Shown here one piece after another: positions 26,081-35,010 of a stretch of 46,251 bases of DNA (position 1 is its first letter; each line of letters opens with the position of its first letter). The notes under the pieces are model-generated. The model searched no databases and had not been told where the DNA came from. It saw nothing but the letters and a program-made list of their open reading frames with translations. The stretch is from NCBI GenBank assembly GCA_023260655.1, contig JALQUU010000018.1:1-46251 (forward strand), given 5' to 3'. The position numbers and the translations under genes are program-made. Source of the stretch: Paracoccaceae bacterium. GTDB taxonomy: Bacteria; Pseudomonadota; Alphaproteobacteria; Rhodobacterales; Rhodobacteraceae.

Positions 26081-27384
26081 TGGACGCGCGCACCATCCTC
26101 ACCAAACTCCGCGACGGCGAAACCCCCACCCGTGATGAACTCCAATGGTTCGCCCGCGGCCTCGCCGATGGCGGCGTCTCGGCCGCGCAGGCAGGCGCTT
26201 TCGCCATGGCCGCCGTTCTGAACGGCTTGGGCGAGGAAGGCCGCTTGGCCCTCACCCTTGCCATGCGCGACTCGGGCCGCGTTCTCAAATGGGCACTCGA
26301 CCGTCCCGTCCTCGACAAGCACTCCACAGGCGGCGTCGGTGATTGCGTCTCGCTCGTCCTCGCCCCCGCCCTTGCCGCCTGCGGCGCAGCCGTGCCCATG
26401 ATCTCCGGTCGTGGCCTCGGCCATACGGGCGGCACGCTCGACAAGCTCGAATCCATCCCCGGCTTCCAGACAGGCCTTGATGAATCCCGCTTCCGCGACA
26501 TCATCGGCTCCGTGGGCTGCGCCATCGTTTCGGCCTCCGCCGATATCGCCCCCGCTGACAAACGCCTCTACGCCATCCGCGACGTCACAGGCACCGTCGA
26601 AAGCATCGATCTCATCACCGCCTCCATCCTGTCGAAGAAACTCGCAGCAGGTCTCGAAGGCCTCGTCCTCGATGTGAAATCCGGCTCCGGCGCTTTCATG
26701 GGCACCGAGGAAAGCGCGCGCGCCTTGGCCCGTTCCCTCGTCGAAGTGGCCCGCGCCGCTGGCTGCCGCACCTCCGCACTCATCACCGACATGAACCAAC
26801 CCCTCGCCCCCGAAGCAGGCAACGCGCTCGAAGTCGCGGCCTCCCTTCGCGTGCTCACAGGCCAAGTGCGCGGCCCCCTCCACGATCTCACCGCCGTTCT
26901 GGGGGGGCTTGCCCTCGCCGAAGCTGGCCTCGCGCCGGATATCGAAACAGGCGCAGGGGCCATTGCCGATAGCATCGCCGATGGCCGCGCCGCCGAAGTC
27001 TTCGGCCGCATGGTCGCCGCCCAAGGCGGCCCCGTCCGCTTCGTCGAGGATTACGCCCGCTTCCTTCCCGAAGCCAACGTCATCCGTGAAATCGCCGCCG
27101 ACCGCGCAGGCTATGTCTCCGCGATGGACGTGCACGAGTTGGGCCTCATCGTCGTCCGCTTGGGCGGCGGGCGGCAAGTGGAAGGCGACAAGGTCAATCC
27201 CTCCGTCGGCCTCTCCGATATCGCGCCCTTGGGCACATGGGTCGAGAAGGGCCAGCCCCTCGCCCGCGTTCACGCCGTGCGCGAAACCGCCGCCGCCGAG
27301 GCCATCGCCACCTTCCGCCGCGCGGTCAGCCTCTCGGACACCGCCCCGGTGGTGCCCGACCTCATCCGCAAGCGGATCGGCTGA
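26080..27384 (+). CDS. deoA: Thymidine phosphorylase
   Basis: Splits thymidine or deoxyuridine with phosphate into base and deoxyribose 1-phosphate. The 434-residue protein has the phosphate-binding KHSTGGVGD at residues 80-88 and the family signature SGRGLGHTGGTLDKLE near 108. KSGSGAFMGTEE further on is also conserved. Length fits bacterial DeoA. It starts at ATG 26080, sharing its first base with the cdd stop, and its stop shares a base with the deoB start (TGATG). Its product deoxyribose 1-phosphate is the DeoB substrate. Confidence 0.95.
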   Translation: MDARTILTKLRDGETPTRDELQWFARGLADGGVSAAQAGAFAMAAVLNGLGEEGRLALTLAMRDSGRVLKWALDRPVLDKHSTGGVGDCVSLVLAPALAACGAAVPMISGRGLGHTGGTLDKLESIPGFQTGLDESRFRDIIGSVGCAIVSASADIAPADKRLYAIRDVTGTVESIDLITASILSKKLAAGLEGLVLDVKSGSGAFMGTEESARALARSLVEVARAAGCRTSALITDMNQPLAPEAGNALEVAASLRVLTGQVRGPLHDLTAVLGGLALAEAGLAPDIETGAGAIADSIADGRAAEVFGRMVAAQGGPVRFVEDYARFLPEANVIREIAADRAGYVSAMDVHELGLIVVRLGGGRQVEGDKVNPSVGLSDIAPLGTWVEKGQPLARVHAVRETAAAEAIATFRRAVSLSDTAPVVPDLIRKRIG

Positions 27385-28592
27385 TGCCCCGCGCCTTTCT
27401 CGTCGTGATGGATAGCGCAGGCATCGGGGGCGCCCCCGATGCCGCCACCTTTTTCAACGAAACCCGCCCCGACACGGGCGCGAACACCATCGCCCATATC
27501 GCCGAAGCCTGCGCCGCAGGCCGCGCCGAAGAAGGCCGCTCCGGCCCGCTCCACCTGCCCACCCTAGCCCGCCTCGGCCTCGGCCAAGCCATCGCCGCCG
27601 CGTCCAGTCTTGCAGCCCCTTCCCTCACCGCCGAACCCGAAGGCCTCTATGGTGCCGCCACTGAAATCAGCCGTGGCAAGGATACCCCCTCCGGCCACTG
27701 GGAACTCGCAGGCGTCCCCGTCCCGTGGGATTGGCACTATTTCCCCGCCACCGAACCGAGCTTCCCGACCGAGCTCTCCCGCTTCGTCGCCCAATGCGCG
27801 GGCACCGAAGGCATCTTGGGCGATTGCCACGCCCCAGGCACCGCCATCATCGAACGCCTAGGCGGCGAACACATCCGCACCGGCTGGCCCATCTGCTACA
27901 CCTCTGCCGATAGCGTCTTCCAGATCGCCGCCCACCAAGAACACTTCGGCCTCGAACGTCTTTACAAACTCTGCGAAGCAATCGCCCCGCGCCTCCACGC
28001 CATGAAAGTCGGCCGCGTCATCGCGCGCCCCTTCATTGGCTCCGAAGGCGCGTTCCAACGCACCCAGAACCGCCACGACTACGCCATCGCGCCACCTGCC
28101 CCCACACTCTGCGACTGGGCTCACGCCGCAGGTCGCCCCGTCCATGCGGTCGGCAAGATCGGCGATATCTTCTCGATGCAAGGCATCACCGATGTCGTCA
28201 AAGGCGCCGATGCCACCCTGATGCAACACCTCCAGCGCCTCGCCGTCGAGGCCGAAGAGGGCAGCCTCACCTTCGCCAATTTCGTCGAGTTTGACAGCCT
28301 CTACGGCCATCGCCGCGATGTCTCCGGCTACGCCCGCGCCCTCGAATGGTTCGATCGCGAACTCGCCCGCACCCTCGCGCTTCTCAAACCCGATGATCTC
28401 CTCATCGTCACCGCCGATCACGGCAATGACCCCACATGGAGCAGCACCGACCATACCCGCGAACGCGTCCCCGTTCTCGGCTGGGGCCTAGGCCCGCGCA
28501 ACGTGGGCCTCGTCGGTTTCGCCGATATCGCGGCCAGTATCGCCGCCCACCTGCAAATCGAGGCCCAAGGGCCCGGAAGGAGCTTCCTGTGA
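27384..28592 (+). CDS. deoB: Phosphopentomutase
   Basis: Moves phosphate from C1 to C5 of ribose and deoxyribose. The 402-residue alkaline-phosphatase-fold enzyme starts with the metal-binding AFLVVMDSAGIGGAPDA and has the threonine/serine phosphorylation region KDTPSGHWELAG, the VGKIGDIF block, and the second metal site TADHGNDPTWSSTDHTRE. It sits between deoA, which makes its substrate, and add. The start is ATG 27384 (TGATG with deoA); the stop overlaps the GTG start of add (GTGA). Confidence 0.95.
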   Translation: MPRAFLVVMDSAGIGGAPDAATFFNETRPDTGANTIAHIAEACAAGRAEEGRSGPLHLPTLARLGLGQAIAAASSLAAPSLTAEPEGLYGAATEISRGKDTPSGHWELAGVPVPWDWHYFPATEPSFPTELSRFVAQCAGTEGILGDCHAPGTAIIERLGGEHIRTGWPICYTSADSVFQIAAHQEHFGLERLYKLCEAIAPRLHAMKVGRVIARPFIGSEGAFQRTQNRHDYAIAPPAPTLCDWAHAAGRPVHAVGKIGDIFSMQGITDVVKGADATLMQHLQRLAVEAEEGSLTFANFVEFDSLYGHRRDVSGYARALEWFDRELARTLALLKPDDLLIVTADHGNDPTWSSTDHTRERVPVLGWGLGPRNVGLVGFADIAASIAAHLQIEAQGPGRSFL

Positions 28593-29578
28593 GCTGGTCG
28601 TCATTCCCCAAAGTAGAGTTGCACCTCCACCTCGAAGGTGGCGCGCCGCCCGCCTTTATCCGTGGCCTCGTCAAGGAGAAAAGCGTCGATATCTCCAAGA
28701 TCTTCACCGAAGACGGCAGCTACGCCTATCGTGACTTCGTGCATTTCCTCTCGGTCTATGAAGCCGCCACCAGCGTCTTGCAAAGCCCCGAGGATTTCCG
28801 CCGCCTCACCCTCGCCGTGCTCGAAGAAAGCGCCTCCCATGGCGTCGTCTATTCCGAAACCTTCCTCTCTCCCGATTTCTGCGGCGGGCGCGATCTGGCC
28901 GCATGGCGCGACTACCTCGCCGCCATCGCTGACGCCGCCGACGAGGCCGAGCGCAAATTCGGCATCACTCTCCGTGGTATCGTCACCTGCATCCGCCACT
29001 TCGGCCCCGAGAAAGCCCGCGAAACCGCCATCTGCGCTGCCGAAACCGTTGGCCCCTTCCTGCGTGGCTTCGGCATGGCAGGCGACGAAAACATCGGCAC
29101 CCCCGCCGACTACGCATGGTCCTTCGATTGCGCCCGTGAAGCAGGCCTCGGCCTCACCTCCCACGCCTGCGAATGGCGCGGCCCCGACGAGGTTCGTCAA
29201 ACCCTCGACGCCCTCAAAGTCTCCCGCATCGGCCACGGAGTCCGCGCCCATACCGATGACGCGCTCATTGAACGCGTCGCCGCCGAAGGCATCGTGTTCG
29301 AAGTCTGCCCGGTCTCGAACGTCACCCTTGGCGTCTTCCCCTCCATGGCCAAACACCCGATCGCCAAACTCCGCGACAAGGGCGTGAAAGTGACCGTCTC
29401 CACCGACGATCCCCCCTTCTTCGACACCACCATGACCCGCGAATACGAAGCCCTCGAACAGGCCTTCCACTGGGGCGAGGAAGATTTCGCGGCATTGAAC
29501 GAAACTGCCATCGCCGCCGCCTTCTGCGATGAGGAAACCCGCGCTAAAATCCGTCAGCGCCTCACTTCGGGCATTTGA
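28589..29578 (+). CDS. add: Adenosine deaminase
   Basis: Deaminates adenosine and deoxyadenosine to inosine forms. The 329-residue metal-dependent hydrolase has the zinc site HLHLEGG (His12, His14), a third ligand in GLTSHACEW, the catalytic region SRIGHGVRAHTDD, and STDDPPFF. GTG 28589 is the likely start: it overlaps the deoB stop (GTGA) and follows GGAAGGAG, whereas an upstream frame runs through deoB. It is the last gene of the salvage operon and overlaps the convergent lipoprotein gene by 17 bp. Some members of the family act on adenine instead; context favours adenosine. Confidence 0.92.
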   Translation: MSWSSFPKVELHLHLEGGAPPAFIRGLVKEKSVDISKIFTEDGSYAYRDFVHFLSVYEAATSVLQSPEDFRRLTLAVLEESASHGVVYSETFLSPDFCGGRDLAAWRDYLAAIADAADEAERKFGITLRGIVTCIRHFGPEKARETAICAAETVGPFLRGFGMAGDENIGTPADYAWSFDCAREAGLGLTSHACEWRGPDEVRQTLDALKVSRIGHGVRAHTDDALIERVAAEGIVFEVCPVSNVTLGVFPSMAKHPIAKLRDKGVKVTVSTDDPPFFDTTMTREYEALEQAFHWGEEDFAALNETAIAAAFCDEETRAKIRQRLTSGI

Positions 29579-29849
29579 GCCGCGCCACGATCACCGCCGC
29601 ATCGCCGCGAATATCCCGCACATCGCAGCCTGTCGCCTGCTGGATGGCTACGGTCACGCGCTCCGCCACCGCTCCGATGCGCGGCGCCCATTCGCGGTTC
29701 ACCCGCACCGCTTCAGCCAGATCGCCTTTGCGGCGGATATGGAACACCGCGCCGCCCACCTCCACCACGGTTTCCGGCTGCCCCGCGAAATAGGGTGTCG
29801 GCCCTGAACAGGCCGCAAGCAATGCTGTGCGAAGGAGAAAGATCCGCAT
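29562..29849 (-). CDS. Small putative lipoprotein
   Basis: A 95-residue protein with a short signal sequence and a lipobox LLAAC (Cys14), followed by a mature part of about 80 residues of unknown family (ETVVEVGGAVFHIRRKGDLAEAVRVN). The mature part contains two more cysteines (GC in ATGCDVRD, and near the end KCPK) that could pair in the periplasm. It is convergent with add and overlaps it by 17 bp. Likely membrane-anchored in the periplasm; function unknown. Confidence 0.65.
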   Translation of the reverse strand: MRIFLLRTALLAACSGPTPYFAGQPETVVEVGGAVFHIRRKGDLAEAVRVNREWAPRIGAVAERVTVAIQQATGCDVRDIRGDAAVIVARLKCPK

Positions 29850-29910
29850 TCCGACAGGCTAGCCGCCAAGGGTTAATCCCCCGTTAACGCCTCTGCGACA
29901 TTTCGTGCAA

Positions 29911-29968
29911 AGTTTTCTCTTTTATATTCCATTTTTGGCATGTATATATATTCCAAATACAGAATGTC
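29911..29968 (+). promoter_or_regulatory. AT-rich promoter region of the polytopic membrane protein gene
   Basis: This stretch is far more AT-rich than its surroundings, with TTGGCA at 29935-29940, a run of alternating TATATATA, and an imperfect inverted repeat around 29936-29955. One pairing of hexamers (TTGGCA, 17 bp, TACAGA) is possible but would place the transcript start on the AGGAG ribosome site, so the exact promoter is uncertain. Confidence 0.3.
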
Positions 29969-29980
29969 AGGAGAATCCCC

Positions 29981-31189
29981 ATGTCGCGCGGATCGAAACC
30001 AGCCAACACCTACTCGCCCCTCTATTTCCTCGCCTCCCTCGGCGCAGGCGGGCTGTCGGTTACCTTCTTCATGTATCTGATGTTCTGGGTGCCCCACAAA
30101 GGCCGCCCCGTCCCGATCTTCGAAGACATCGCCGCCGCCTTCGGCTCCGGCTCCCCCTTCCGTGACGCCGCCATTGCCATCGCCGTTCTCGGCATTGCCG
30201 TCTTCGCCTTCCTCAACGTGAAGTCGCTGATCTGGAACCTCTCCGCGCTCTCCGCCTTCAAGAAAACCGAAGCCTACACCAAACTGCGCGCCTCCAACGC
30301 GGAATCGAGCCTCCTCGCCGCGCCCCTCGCCGCCGCAATGACCGTGAACGCTCTCTTCATCGTCGGTCTCGTCTTCGTCCCTAAACTCTGGACCATCGTC
30401 GAATACCTCTTCCCGATGGCCCTCGCCGCCTTCGTGATGATCGGCTTCTGGGCACTCTCCCTGATGGGCCAATTCCTCGGCCGCGTGCTCTCGCACAAGT
30501 CCTTCGACATGGACGCGAATAACTCCTTCGCCCAACTCCTCCCCGGCTTCTCCCTCGCCATGGTCGCCGTCGGCCTCTCCGCACCTGCCGCTATGAGCGC
30601 CAATGCGCTCACCGTGGGCACCGCGCTCGTTCTCTCCACCTTCTTCGCCAGCATCGCAGCTCTCTGGATCGTCGCTGCGCTCATCCTCGCGCTGCCTGCC
30701 ATCCTCAAGAACGGCACCGCCCGCGAAGCCGCCCCGACCCTGATGGTGATCGTCCCCATCCTCACCGTGCTCGGCATCATGACGCTCCGCCAGAACCACG
30801 GCCTCCACACCACCTTCGGCGCGCATGGCACCGCAGGCGAAACGATGGTCTTCCTCGCCAAAACCCTCTCGGTCCAGATCGCGGTTCTCTTCGCAGGCAT
30901 CCTCGTGCTGCGCCGTCAGGGCTACTTCGCCAACTGGGTCTTCGGCCCGAAGTTCTCGGCAGGCTCCTACGCCCTCGTATGCCCCGGCGTGGCCCTCTCG
31001 GTAATGATCCACTTCTTCGTCAACAAGGGCCTCGTGGATGCCGGCGTGATCGCCAAGTTCGGCACCGCCTACTTGGCACTCACCATTCCGGCCCTGATCG
31101 CGCAGTTCGCCATGGTCGCACTCGTGCTGCGCCTCAACCGCCAGCACTTCGGTTCCCAACCGGCACAAAACCTACAGCCCGCTGAATAA
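29981..31189 (+). CDS. Polytopic membrane protein, possibly TsoY-like
   Basis: A 402-residue protein with about ten hydrophobic helices, starting SPLYFLASLGAGGLSVTFFMYLMFWVPH. The fold outline resembles TehA/SLAC1-type channels in helix number, but that is inference. From memory it is like a family NCBI calls TsoY (seleno)proteins, in which some members carry selenocysteine; I cannot confirm this. The only cysteine in the whole protein is Cys334, inside YALVCPGVALS within a helix, which makes it a likely functional site. ATG 29981 follows AGGAG. The gene stands alone with its own terminator at 31215. Substrate unknown. Confidence 0.6.
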   Translation: MSRGSKPANTYSPLYFLASLGAGGLSVTFFMYLMFWVPHKGRPVPIFEDIAAAFGSGSPFRDAAIAIAVLGIAVFAFLNVKSLIWNLSALSAFKKTEAYTKLRASNAESSLLAAPLAAAMTVNALFIVGLVFVPKLWTIVEYLFPMALAAFVMIGFWALSLMGQFLGRVLSHKSFDMDANNSFAQLLPGFSLAMVAVGLSAPAAMSANALTVGTALVLSTFFASIAALWIVAALILALPAILKNGTAREAAPTLMVIVPILTVLGIMTLRQNHGLHTTFGAHGTAGETMVFLAKTLSVQIAVLFAGILVLRRQGYFANWVFGPKFSAGSYALVCPGVALSVMIHFFVNKGLVDAGVIAKFGTAYLALTIPALIAQFAMVALVLRLNRQHFGSQPAQNLQPAE

Positions 31190-31214
31190 TTCCCTTCCCT
31201 GTTCAGCGAGTTGA

Positions 31215-31247
31215 AACGGGCGGCCCTCCCTTCGGCCGCCCGTTTTC
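31215..31247 (+). terminator. Intrinsic terminator of the polytopic membrane protein gene
   Basis: An 11-bp stem (AACGGGCGGCC against GGCCGCCCGTT), eight-base loop, then a short T run (TTCT). It starts 26 bp after the stop codon. Confidence 0.8.
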
Positions 31248-31290
31248 TATTCCATCGCCCTCCGCGAAAAGCTTGCCCCCTCCCTGCCCA

Positions 31291-31309
31291 TGGTCATATG
31301 ATTTGACCA
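31291..31309. promoter_or_regulatory. Inverted repeat, candidate autoregulatory operator of the GntR gene
   Basis: TGGTCA and TGACCA form a perfect 6+6 inverted repeat with a 7-bp centre, 15 bp before the start codon. TGGTC/GACCA half sites are common for FadR-subfamily GntR regulators, though the usual spacing is shorter. Confidence 0.45.
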
Positions 31310-31323
31310 ATCAAGGAGAAGCC

Positions 31324-32091
31324 ATGCCCTTTCGCCTCGTCAGCCCTGAGAAAATCAGCGTCGCTGTGACCAAACAGATCGAGCAACTCATTCTGCGCGG
31401 CATCCTCCGCCCCGGTGAGCGCCTGCCCTCCGAACGCGAGCTTTCCGACCGCCTTGGCGTGTCCCGCCCTTCGCTGCGCGATGCCCTCTCCGATCTTCAG
31501 GACCGCGGCCTCCTCGTCTCCCGCGCAGGCTCCGGCGTCTTTGTCGCCGACGTGCTGGGCTCTGCCTTCTCGCCCGCACTGGTCAAATTATTTGCCGAAC
31601 ATGACGAGGCCGTCTTCGACTACCTCTCCTTCCGCCGCGATCTCGAAGGCCTCGCCGCCGAGCGCGCCGCCCGCTTCGGCTCCGATACCGACCTGCAAGT
31701 CATCCAGGCGATCTTCGACAAGATGGAAGTCGCCCACCAGAAGCGCGATCCGGCCGATGAAGCCCGCCACGATGCCGAATTCCATCTCGCTATCATCGAG
31801 GCCAGCCATAACGTCATCATGCTGCACATGATGCGCTCGATGTACGAACTCTTGCGCGAAGGCGTCTTCTATAACCGTCAGGTCATGTTCAAGCAGCGCA
31901 CCACCCGCGCCATGCTCCTCGACCAGCACCGCGAGATCAACGCAGGCCTGCAAGCCCGTGATCCCGATGCGGCCCGTCGCGCCGTGGAAAGCCATCTCGA
32001 TTACGTCGAAGGCGCGCTCCGCGACCAGCAGCGCGCCGATCGTAACGAAGAAATCGCCCGCCAGCGCTACGAACACGAGACCGGGCGCTAA
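31324..32091 (+). CDS. GntR family transcriptional regulator, FadR subfamily
   Basis: A 255-residue regulator. The winged helix-turn-helix is at about residues 8-75 (VTKQIEQLILRGILRPGERLPSERELSDRLGVSRPSLRDALSDLQDRGLL). The C-terminal FCD effector domain has the acid/histidine metal-site pattern in ARHDAEFHLAIIEASHNVIML and a later HREINAGL. It looks closest to PdhR/LldR/GlcC-type regulators of organic acid use, which is inference. ATG 31324 follows AAGGAGAA. A palindrome just upstream suggests self-control. It has no coupled target gene; the upstream membrane gene is separated by a terminator. Confidence 0.88.
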   Translation: MPFRLVSPEKISVAVTKQIEQLILRGILRPGERLPSERELSDRLGVSRPSLRDALSDLQDRGLLVSRAGSGVFVADVLGSAFSPALVKLFAEHDEAVFDYLSFRRDLEGLAAERAARFGSDTDLQVIQAIFDKMEVAHQKRDPADEARHDAEFHLAIIEASHNVIMLHMMRSMYELLREGVFYNRQVMFKQRTTRAMLLDQHREINAGLQARDPDAARRAVESHLDYVEGALRDQQRADRNEEIARQRYEHETGR

Positions 32092-32106
32092 GCGTACCGG
32101 GCAATC

Positions 32107-32157
32107 AAAAAAGGCACGCGACAAACAAAAAGGCACGCGCCGGGCGCGTGCCTTTTT
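32107..32157. terminator. Bidirectional terminator between gntR and atpF, with duplicated left arm
   Basis: AAAAA, GGCACGCGC, CGG loop, GCGCGTGCC, TTTTT (32127-32157) works on both strands between convergent genes. A 13-bp direct copy of the left arm (AAAAAGGCACGCG) lies at 32108-32120, 19 bp before the second copy, so the right arm could pair with either. Confidence 0.85.
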
Positions 32158-32176
32158 CTATCATCCCAAGCGTTGC

Positions 32177-32740
32177 TTAGTGCAGCTTGGCGTCGACTTC
32201 CGCAATCGCTTCGTCGATCAACTTGTTGCCATCAGCAGCGGTCATCTGGCCTGCGATCACATCACGGGCAGCAACAATCGCCACACCCACAGCCGTGTCA
32301 CGCACTTGGCGCACTGCCGAAGCTTCTGCCGAAGCGATCTGCTCTTCTGCAGCCTGAAGGCGGCGGGCGATCGACTTCTTCAGATCGGCCTTTGCCACTT
32401 CCGCAGCCGCCGAAGCTTCTGCCTTGGCCTGAGCCACGATGCGGTCAGCCTGCTCCTGCACGTCCTTCTGCTTACGCTCGTAGGAGGCCAGCAGCGACTG
32501 TGCTTCTTCACGCAGGGCGCGCGCTTCGTCCAGTTCCGACTTGATGCCATCGGCACGCTTGTCGAGCATTGCGCCGAGCATCGACGGAACCTTGAAGTAG
32601 AACAGGACCGCGACGAACAGAATGAACGCGAGCAGCACAACGAAGTTGGTGTTCTTCAGCGAGAAGAACGGGCCCGACGCTGCGAGTGCCGGAGTGGCGC
32701 CCAGAGCAGCAATCGCGAGGGTGGTTCCAAACATACGCAT
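32177..32740 (-). CDS. atpF: ATP synthase F0 subunit b
   Basis: Peripheral stalk subunit of F-type ATP synthase. The 187-residue protein has an N-terminal hydrophobic start (possible cleaved leader, [14 protein letters not shown]), a membrane helix ([20 protein letters not shown]), then a long charged coiled coil with [27 protein letters not shown] near the end. It is the last gene of the F0 operon, four bases after the b' gene. A bidirectional terminator follows. Confidence 0.93.
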   Translation of the reverse strand: MRMFGTTLAIAALGATPALAASGPFFSLKNTNFVVLLAFILFVAVLFYFKVPSMLGAMLDKRADGIKSELDEARALREEAQSLLASYERKQKDVQEQADRIVAQAKAEASAAAEVAKADLKKSIARRLQAAEEQIASAEASAVRQVRDTAVGVAIVAARDVIAGQMTAADGNKLIDEAIAEVDAKLH

Positions 32741-32744
32741 GGTC

Positions 32745-33299
32745 TTACCCCTTCATCCGTGCAGTCACAGCAGCCGCGATGGATTTCGCGTCAGCCTTGC
32801 CACCCATTGCGGCGACGATGGCTTCTGCGGCGTCCTTGGCCACAGCCGAGACGCTTTCCACAGCATTGGCGCGGATGGCCGCGATGGCCTTCTCGCCTTC
32901 CGCCGCTTTCGCGCCGATTTCCGCATCCGCCTTGGCAATCGCGGCATCGAGATCGGCTTGGATCGCGGCGCGCGTTTCGTTGGCGATACGGTTTGCCTCG
33001 CTGCGGGCATCCGCCAGAGCTTTCTCGTAAGCCTTTTCGGCATCGAGCGCTTTGGCCTTCAGCTCCTCAGCTGCGGCGATATCTTTCATAATGGTCCCCT
33101 GGCGGTCGGCCAACACCGCGCCGATGCGCGGCAGGGCGATACGCGACAGGACGAAATAGATCACGACGAGCGTGACCATGAGCCAGAAAATCTGGTTGCC
33201 CCAGGTCGAGAAATCGAGCTGCGGCATGCCCGGTGCCGAGGCTGCGCCATGTGCGGCGTCAGCGGCGGTTCCAGCGGCGGCGTGAGTTTCGGTCGCCAT
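32745..33299 (-). CDS. atpX: ATP synthase F0 subunit b' (second stalk subunit)
   Basis: A 184-residue second b-type subunit that pairs with AtpF, as in photosynthetic bacteria, cyanobacteria and other alphaproteobacteria. Residues 1-33 are an Ala/Gly/Thr/His-rich extension, then [33 protein letters not shown] gives the membrane helix, followed by an alanine-rich coiled coil. The start is ATG 33299 because GGAGGA lies seven bases before it, within the longer frame from 33329. A hairpin lies between it and atpE upstream. Confidence 0.92.
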   Translation of the reverse strand: MATETHAAAGTAADAAHGAASAPGMPQLDFSTWGNQIFWLMVTLVVIYFVLSRIALPRIGAVLADRQGTIMKDIAAAEELKAKALDAEKAYEKALADARSEANRIANETRAAIQADLDAAIAKADAEIGAKAAEGEKAIAAIRANAVESVSAVAKDAAEAIVAAMGGKADAKSIAAAVTARMKG

Positions 33300-33330
33300 A
33301 GCGTCCTCCTGGGAACTTTCCGGTAACAAC

Positions 33331-33356
33331 GGGCGGGCCGCTCAATCGGCCCACCC
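33331..33356. promoter_or_regulatory. Intercistronic hairpin between atpE and atpX
   Basis: GGGCGGGCCG and CGGCCCACCC form a 10-bp stem with one mismatch and a six-base loop. There is no T-tract. On the mRNA it lies directly after atpE, where it could stabilise the upstream message or partly stop transcription, which would favour the c subunit that is needed in many copies. Confidence 0.55.
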
Positions 33357-33382
33357 GCGCGTAAGGATCGTATTCCGCTGGA

Positions 33383-33607
33383 TTAGACGGCGAACATCAG
33401 CAGCAGCGCGACGAGGAACGAGAAGATCCCGAGCGCTTCTGCGAAGGCGATGCCGATGAAGAGGGTGGCGGTCTGCGAAGCAGCAGCCGAGGGGTTACGC
33501 AGTGCGCCGGCGAGGAAGTTGCCTGCGACGTTGCCCACACCGATAGCAGCAGCGCCCGAACCGATAGCTGCGAGACCGGCGCCGATATGTGCGAGTTGAC
33601 CTTCCAT
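33383..33607 (-). CDS. atpE: ATP synthase F0 subunit c
   Basis: A 74-residue two-helix hairpin proteolipid that forms the rotor ring. The polar loop between helices is GALRNPSAA (Arg-Asn-Pro around residue 37-39), and the proton-carrying carboxylate is Glu57 in [14 protein letters not shown]. The first helix is alanine/glycine rich ([19 protein letters not shown]). The ATG at 33607 follows AAGGAG. Glutamate at this site is normal for H+-dependent enzymes. Third gene of the operon. Confidence 0.96.
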   Translation of the reverse strand: MEGQLAHIGAGLAAIGSGAAAIGVGNVAGNFLAGALRNPSAAASQTATLFIGIAFAEALGIFSFLVALLLMFAV

Positions 33608-33684
33608 GGGTGTATCTCCTTACGATTGGAAGTTGGAATTCTAGATGAGCGAGCGGTAGGGCGGGATCACTCCCGCCACTGCCA

Positions 33685-34443
33685 TTAGTGACCCGGATGC
33701 AGCGCGTCCTTGAGGTAAACGCAGGTCAGGATCGTGAACACGTAGGCCTGAATGAAGGCCACCAGAACTTCGAGACCGTACATCGCGGTGATTGCCACCA
33801 CGGAGACCGGCGAGATAGTGGCAATCGCGGCGAAGCCTGCGAACACCTTGATCACGGCGTGGCCTGCCATCACGTTGCCAGCAAGACGAATGGAGTGGCT
33901 GACGGGGCGCACGAAGTAGGAAATCAGTTCGATGATCGCCAGAACCGGGCGCAGCGGCAGCGGTGCCGAGGAAACCCAGAAGAGGCCGAGGAAGTGGGTG
34001 CCGTGCTTCGCGACACCGTAGATGGTCACGGTGAGGAAGACGAGTAGCGCCAGAACCACGGTCACAGCGAAGTGCGAAGTGGTGGTGAAGGACATCGGCA
34101 GGAGGCCGAGGAAGTTCGCCATCACGATGAACATGAAGAGCGTCATCACGTAGGGGAAGAACTTCACACCGTCTTTGCCGGTGACGTCTTCAACCATCTT
34201 GTAGACGAAGCCGTAGGCAAGCTCTGCGATCGACTGCATGCGCGTCGGGATCGTGGCGCGGCGCGAGGTGCCCAGCACCATCAGGCCGATGATCGCGAGA
34301 ACCGCGATTCCCATCCACAGGGTCGCGTTCGTAATCGTGTACCACTCGATCGTGTCGCCACCGAACAGGGGCTTCACAATGAACTGGTCCATCGGGTGGA
34401 ACACCAGGCCGCCTTCTTCACCGCCGTGCGCTTCAGTCGCCAT
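33685..34443 (-). CDS. atpB: ATP synthase F0 subunit a
   Basis: A 252-residue stator subunit that forms the proton half channels with the c ring. The essential arginine is Arg186 in [14 protein letters not shown]. Earlier helices include [21 protein letters not shown]. The start is taken as ATG 34443 ([12 protein letters not shown]), since a longer frame to 34530 lies inside atpI. It overlaps the end of atpI by 11 bases, so translation is coupled. Confidence 0.95.
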   Translation of the reverse strand: MATEAHGGEEGGLVFHPMDQFIVKPLFGGDTIEWYTITNATLWMGIAVLAIIGLMVLGTSRRATIPTRMQSIAELAYGFVYKMVEDVTGKDGVKFFPYVMTLFMFIVMANFLGLLPMSFTTTSHFAVTVVLALLVFLTVTIYGVAKHGTHFLGLFWVSSAPLPLRPVLAIIELISYFVRPVSHSIRLAGNVMAGHAVIKVFAGFAAIATISPVSVVAITAMYGLEVLVAFIQAYVFTILTCVYLKDALHPGH

Positions 34444-34777
34444 CTTGACCTCTCGTCTCTTCCCCGCTTTCGCGGGTGTCCGCTTTTTTCTCTTCCATCT
34501 CGCGCGCCGTCCGCAGCATCGTCTGCACACCGGCCGCGAGGCCGAATAACGTAAACAGCACCATCAACCAGGGCAGGGTTCCGAGAACCACATCCAGCCC
34601 GTATCCGATGCCGAAACCGATCCCCAGACCGGCCACCAGCTCCGTCACCATCCGCCACGCCATATTTGCGCCCGAGTAGTGTTCGTCGCCCCTCGGTTTC
34701 GGTCCCTGCGTTGCCTTGACCGCCGCGATGCGCGCTTCGAGCGCTTTGATCTGCTGCTTGTCCATTGGCTCGTTCAT
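34433..34777 (-). CDS. atpI: ATP synthase protein I (AtpI)
   Basis: A 114-residue protein at the head of the F0 operon. It has a charged N-terminal helix ([20 protein letters not shown]), two membrane helices ([22 protein letters not shown] with glycine zipper, and [20 protein letters not shown]), and a polar tail, as in alphaproteobacterial AtpI/AtpZ. It helps assembly of the c ring or supplies Mg2+; not required for catalysis. The start is ATG 34777 or 34765. A promoter matching TTGACT, 17 bp, TACCAC lies just upstream. Confidence 0.88.
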   Translation of the reverse strand: MNEPMDKQQIKALEARIAAVKATQGPKPRGDEHYSGANMAWRMVTELVAGLGIGFGIGYGLDVVLGTLPWLMVLFTLFGLAAGVQTMLRTAREMEEKKADTRESGEETRGQDGD

Positions 34778-34809
34778 GAGACCCAGACCTCGGGTTAGGG
34801 TTGAGGCGG

Positions 34810-34838
34810 GTGGTAAGGGGCGCGGGCTTTAGAGTCAA
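34810..34838 (-). promoter_or_regulatory. Predicted promoter of the F0 operon
   Basis: On the minus strand TTGACT (34833-34838), a 17-bp spacer, and TACCAC (34810-34815). The transcript would start near 34803, about 26 bases before the atpI ATG at 34777. The -35 box is near consensus; the -10 box is GC-rich, as is common in Rhodobacterales. Confidence 0.5.
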
Positions 34839-35010
34839 GCACTCAACACAGGCTGCGGCACTTGACGCAACTGACTGTAAAAATTGGATATTTATTAAAA
34901 CGAGAGACTATGGCGGCAGCACCCTTCCCCGATGTTTGCGCCAACGGCGCGCGTTTTGGATGTTCAACTTTCCGGTTGAGTTTTCCCGGCCCCGCCTGCA
35001 AAGCTGAACC

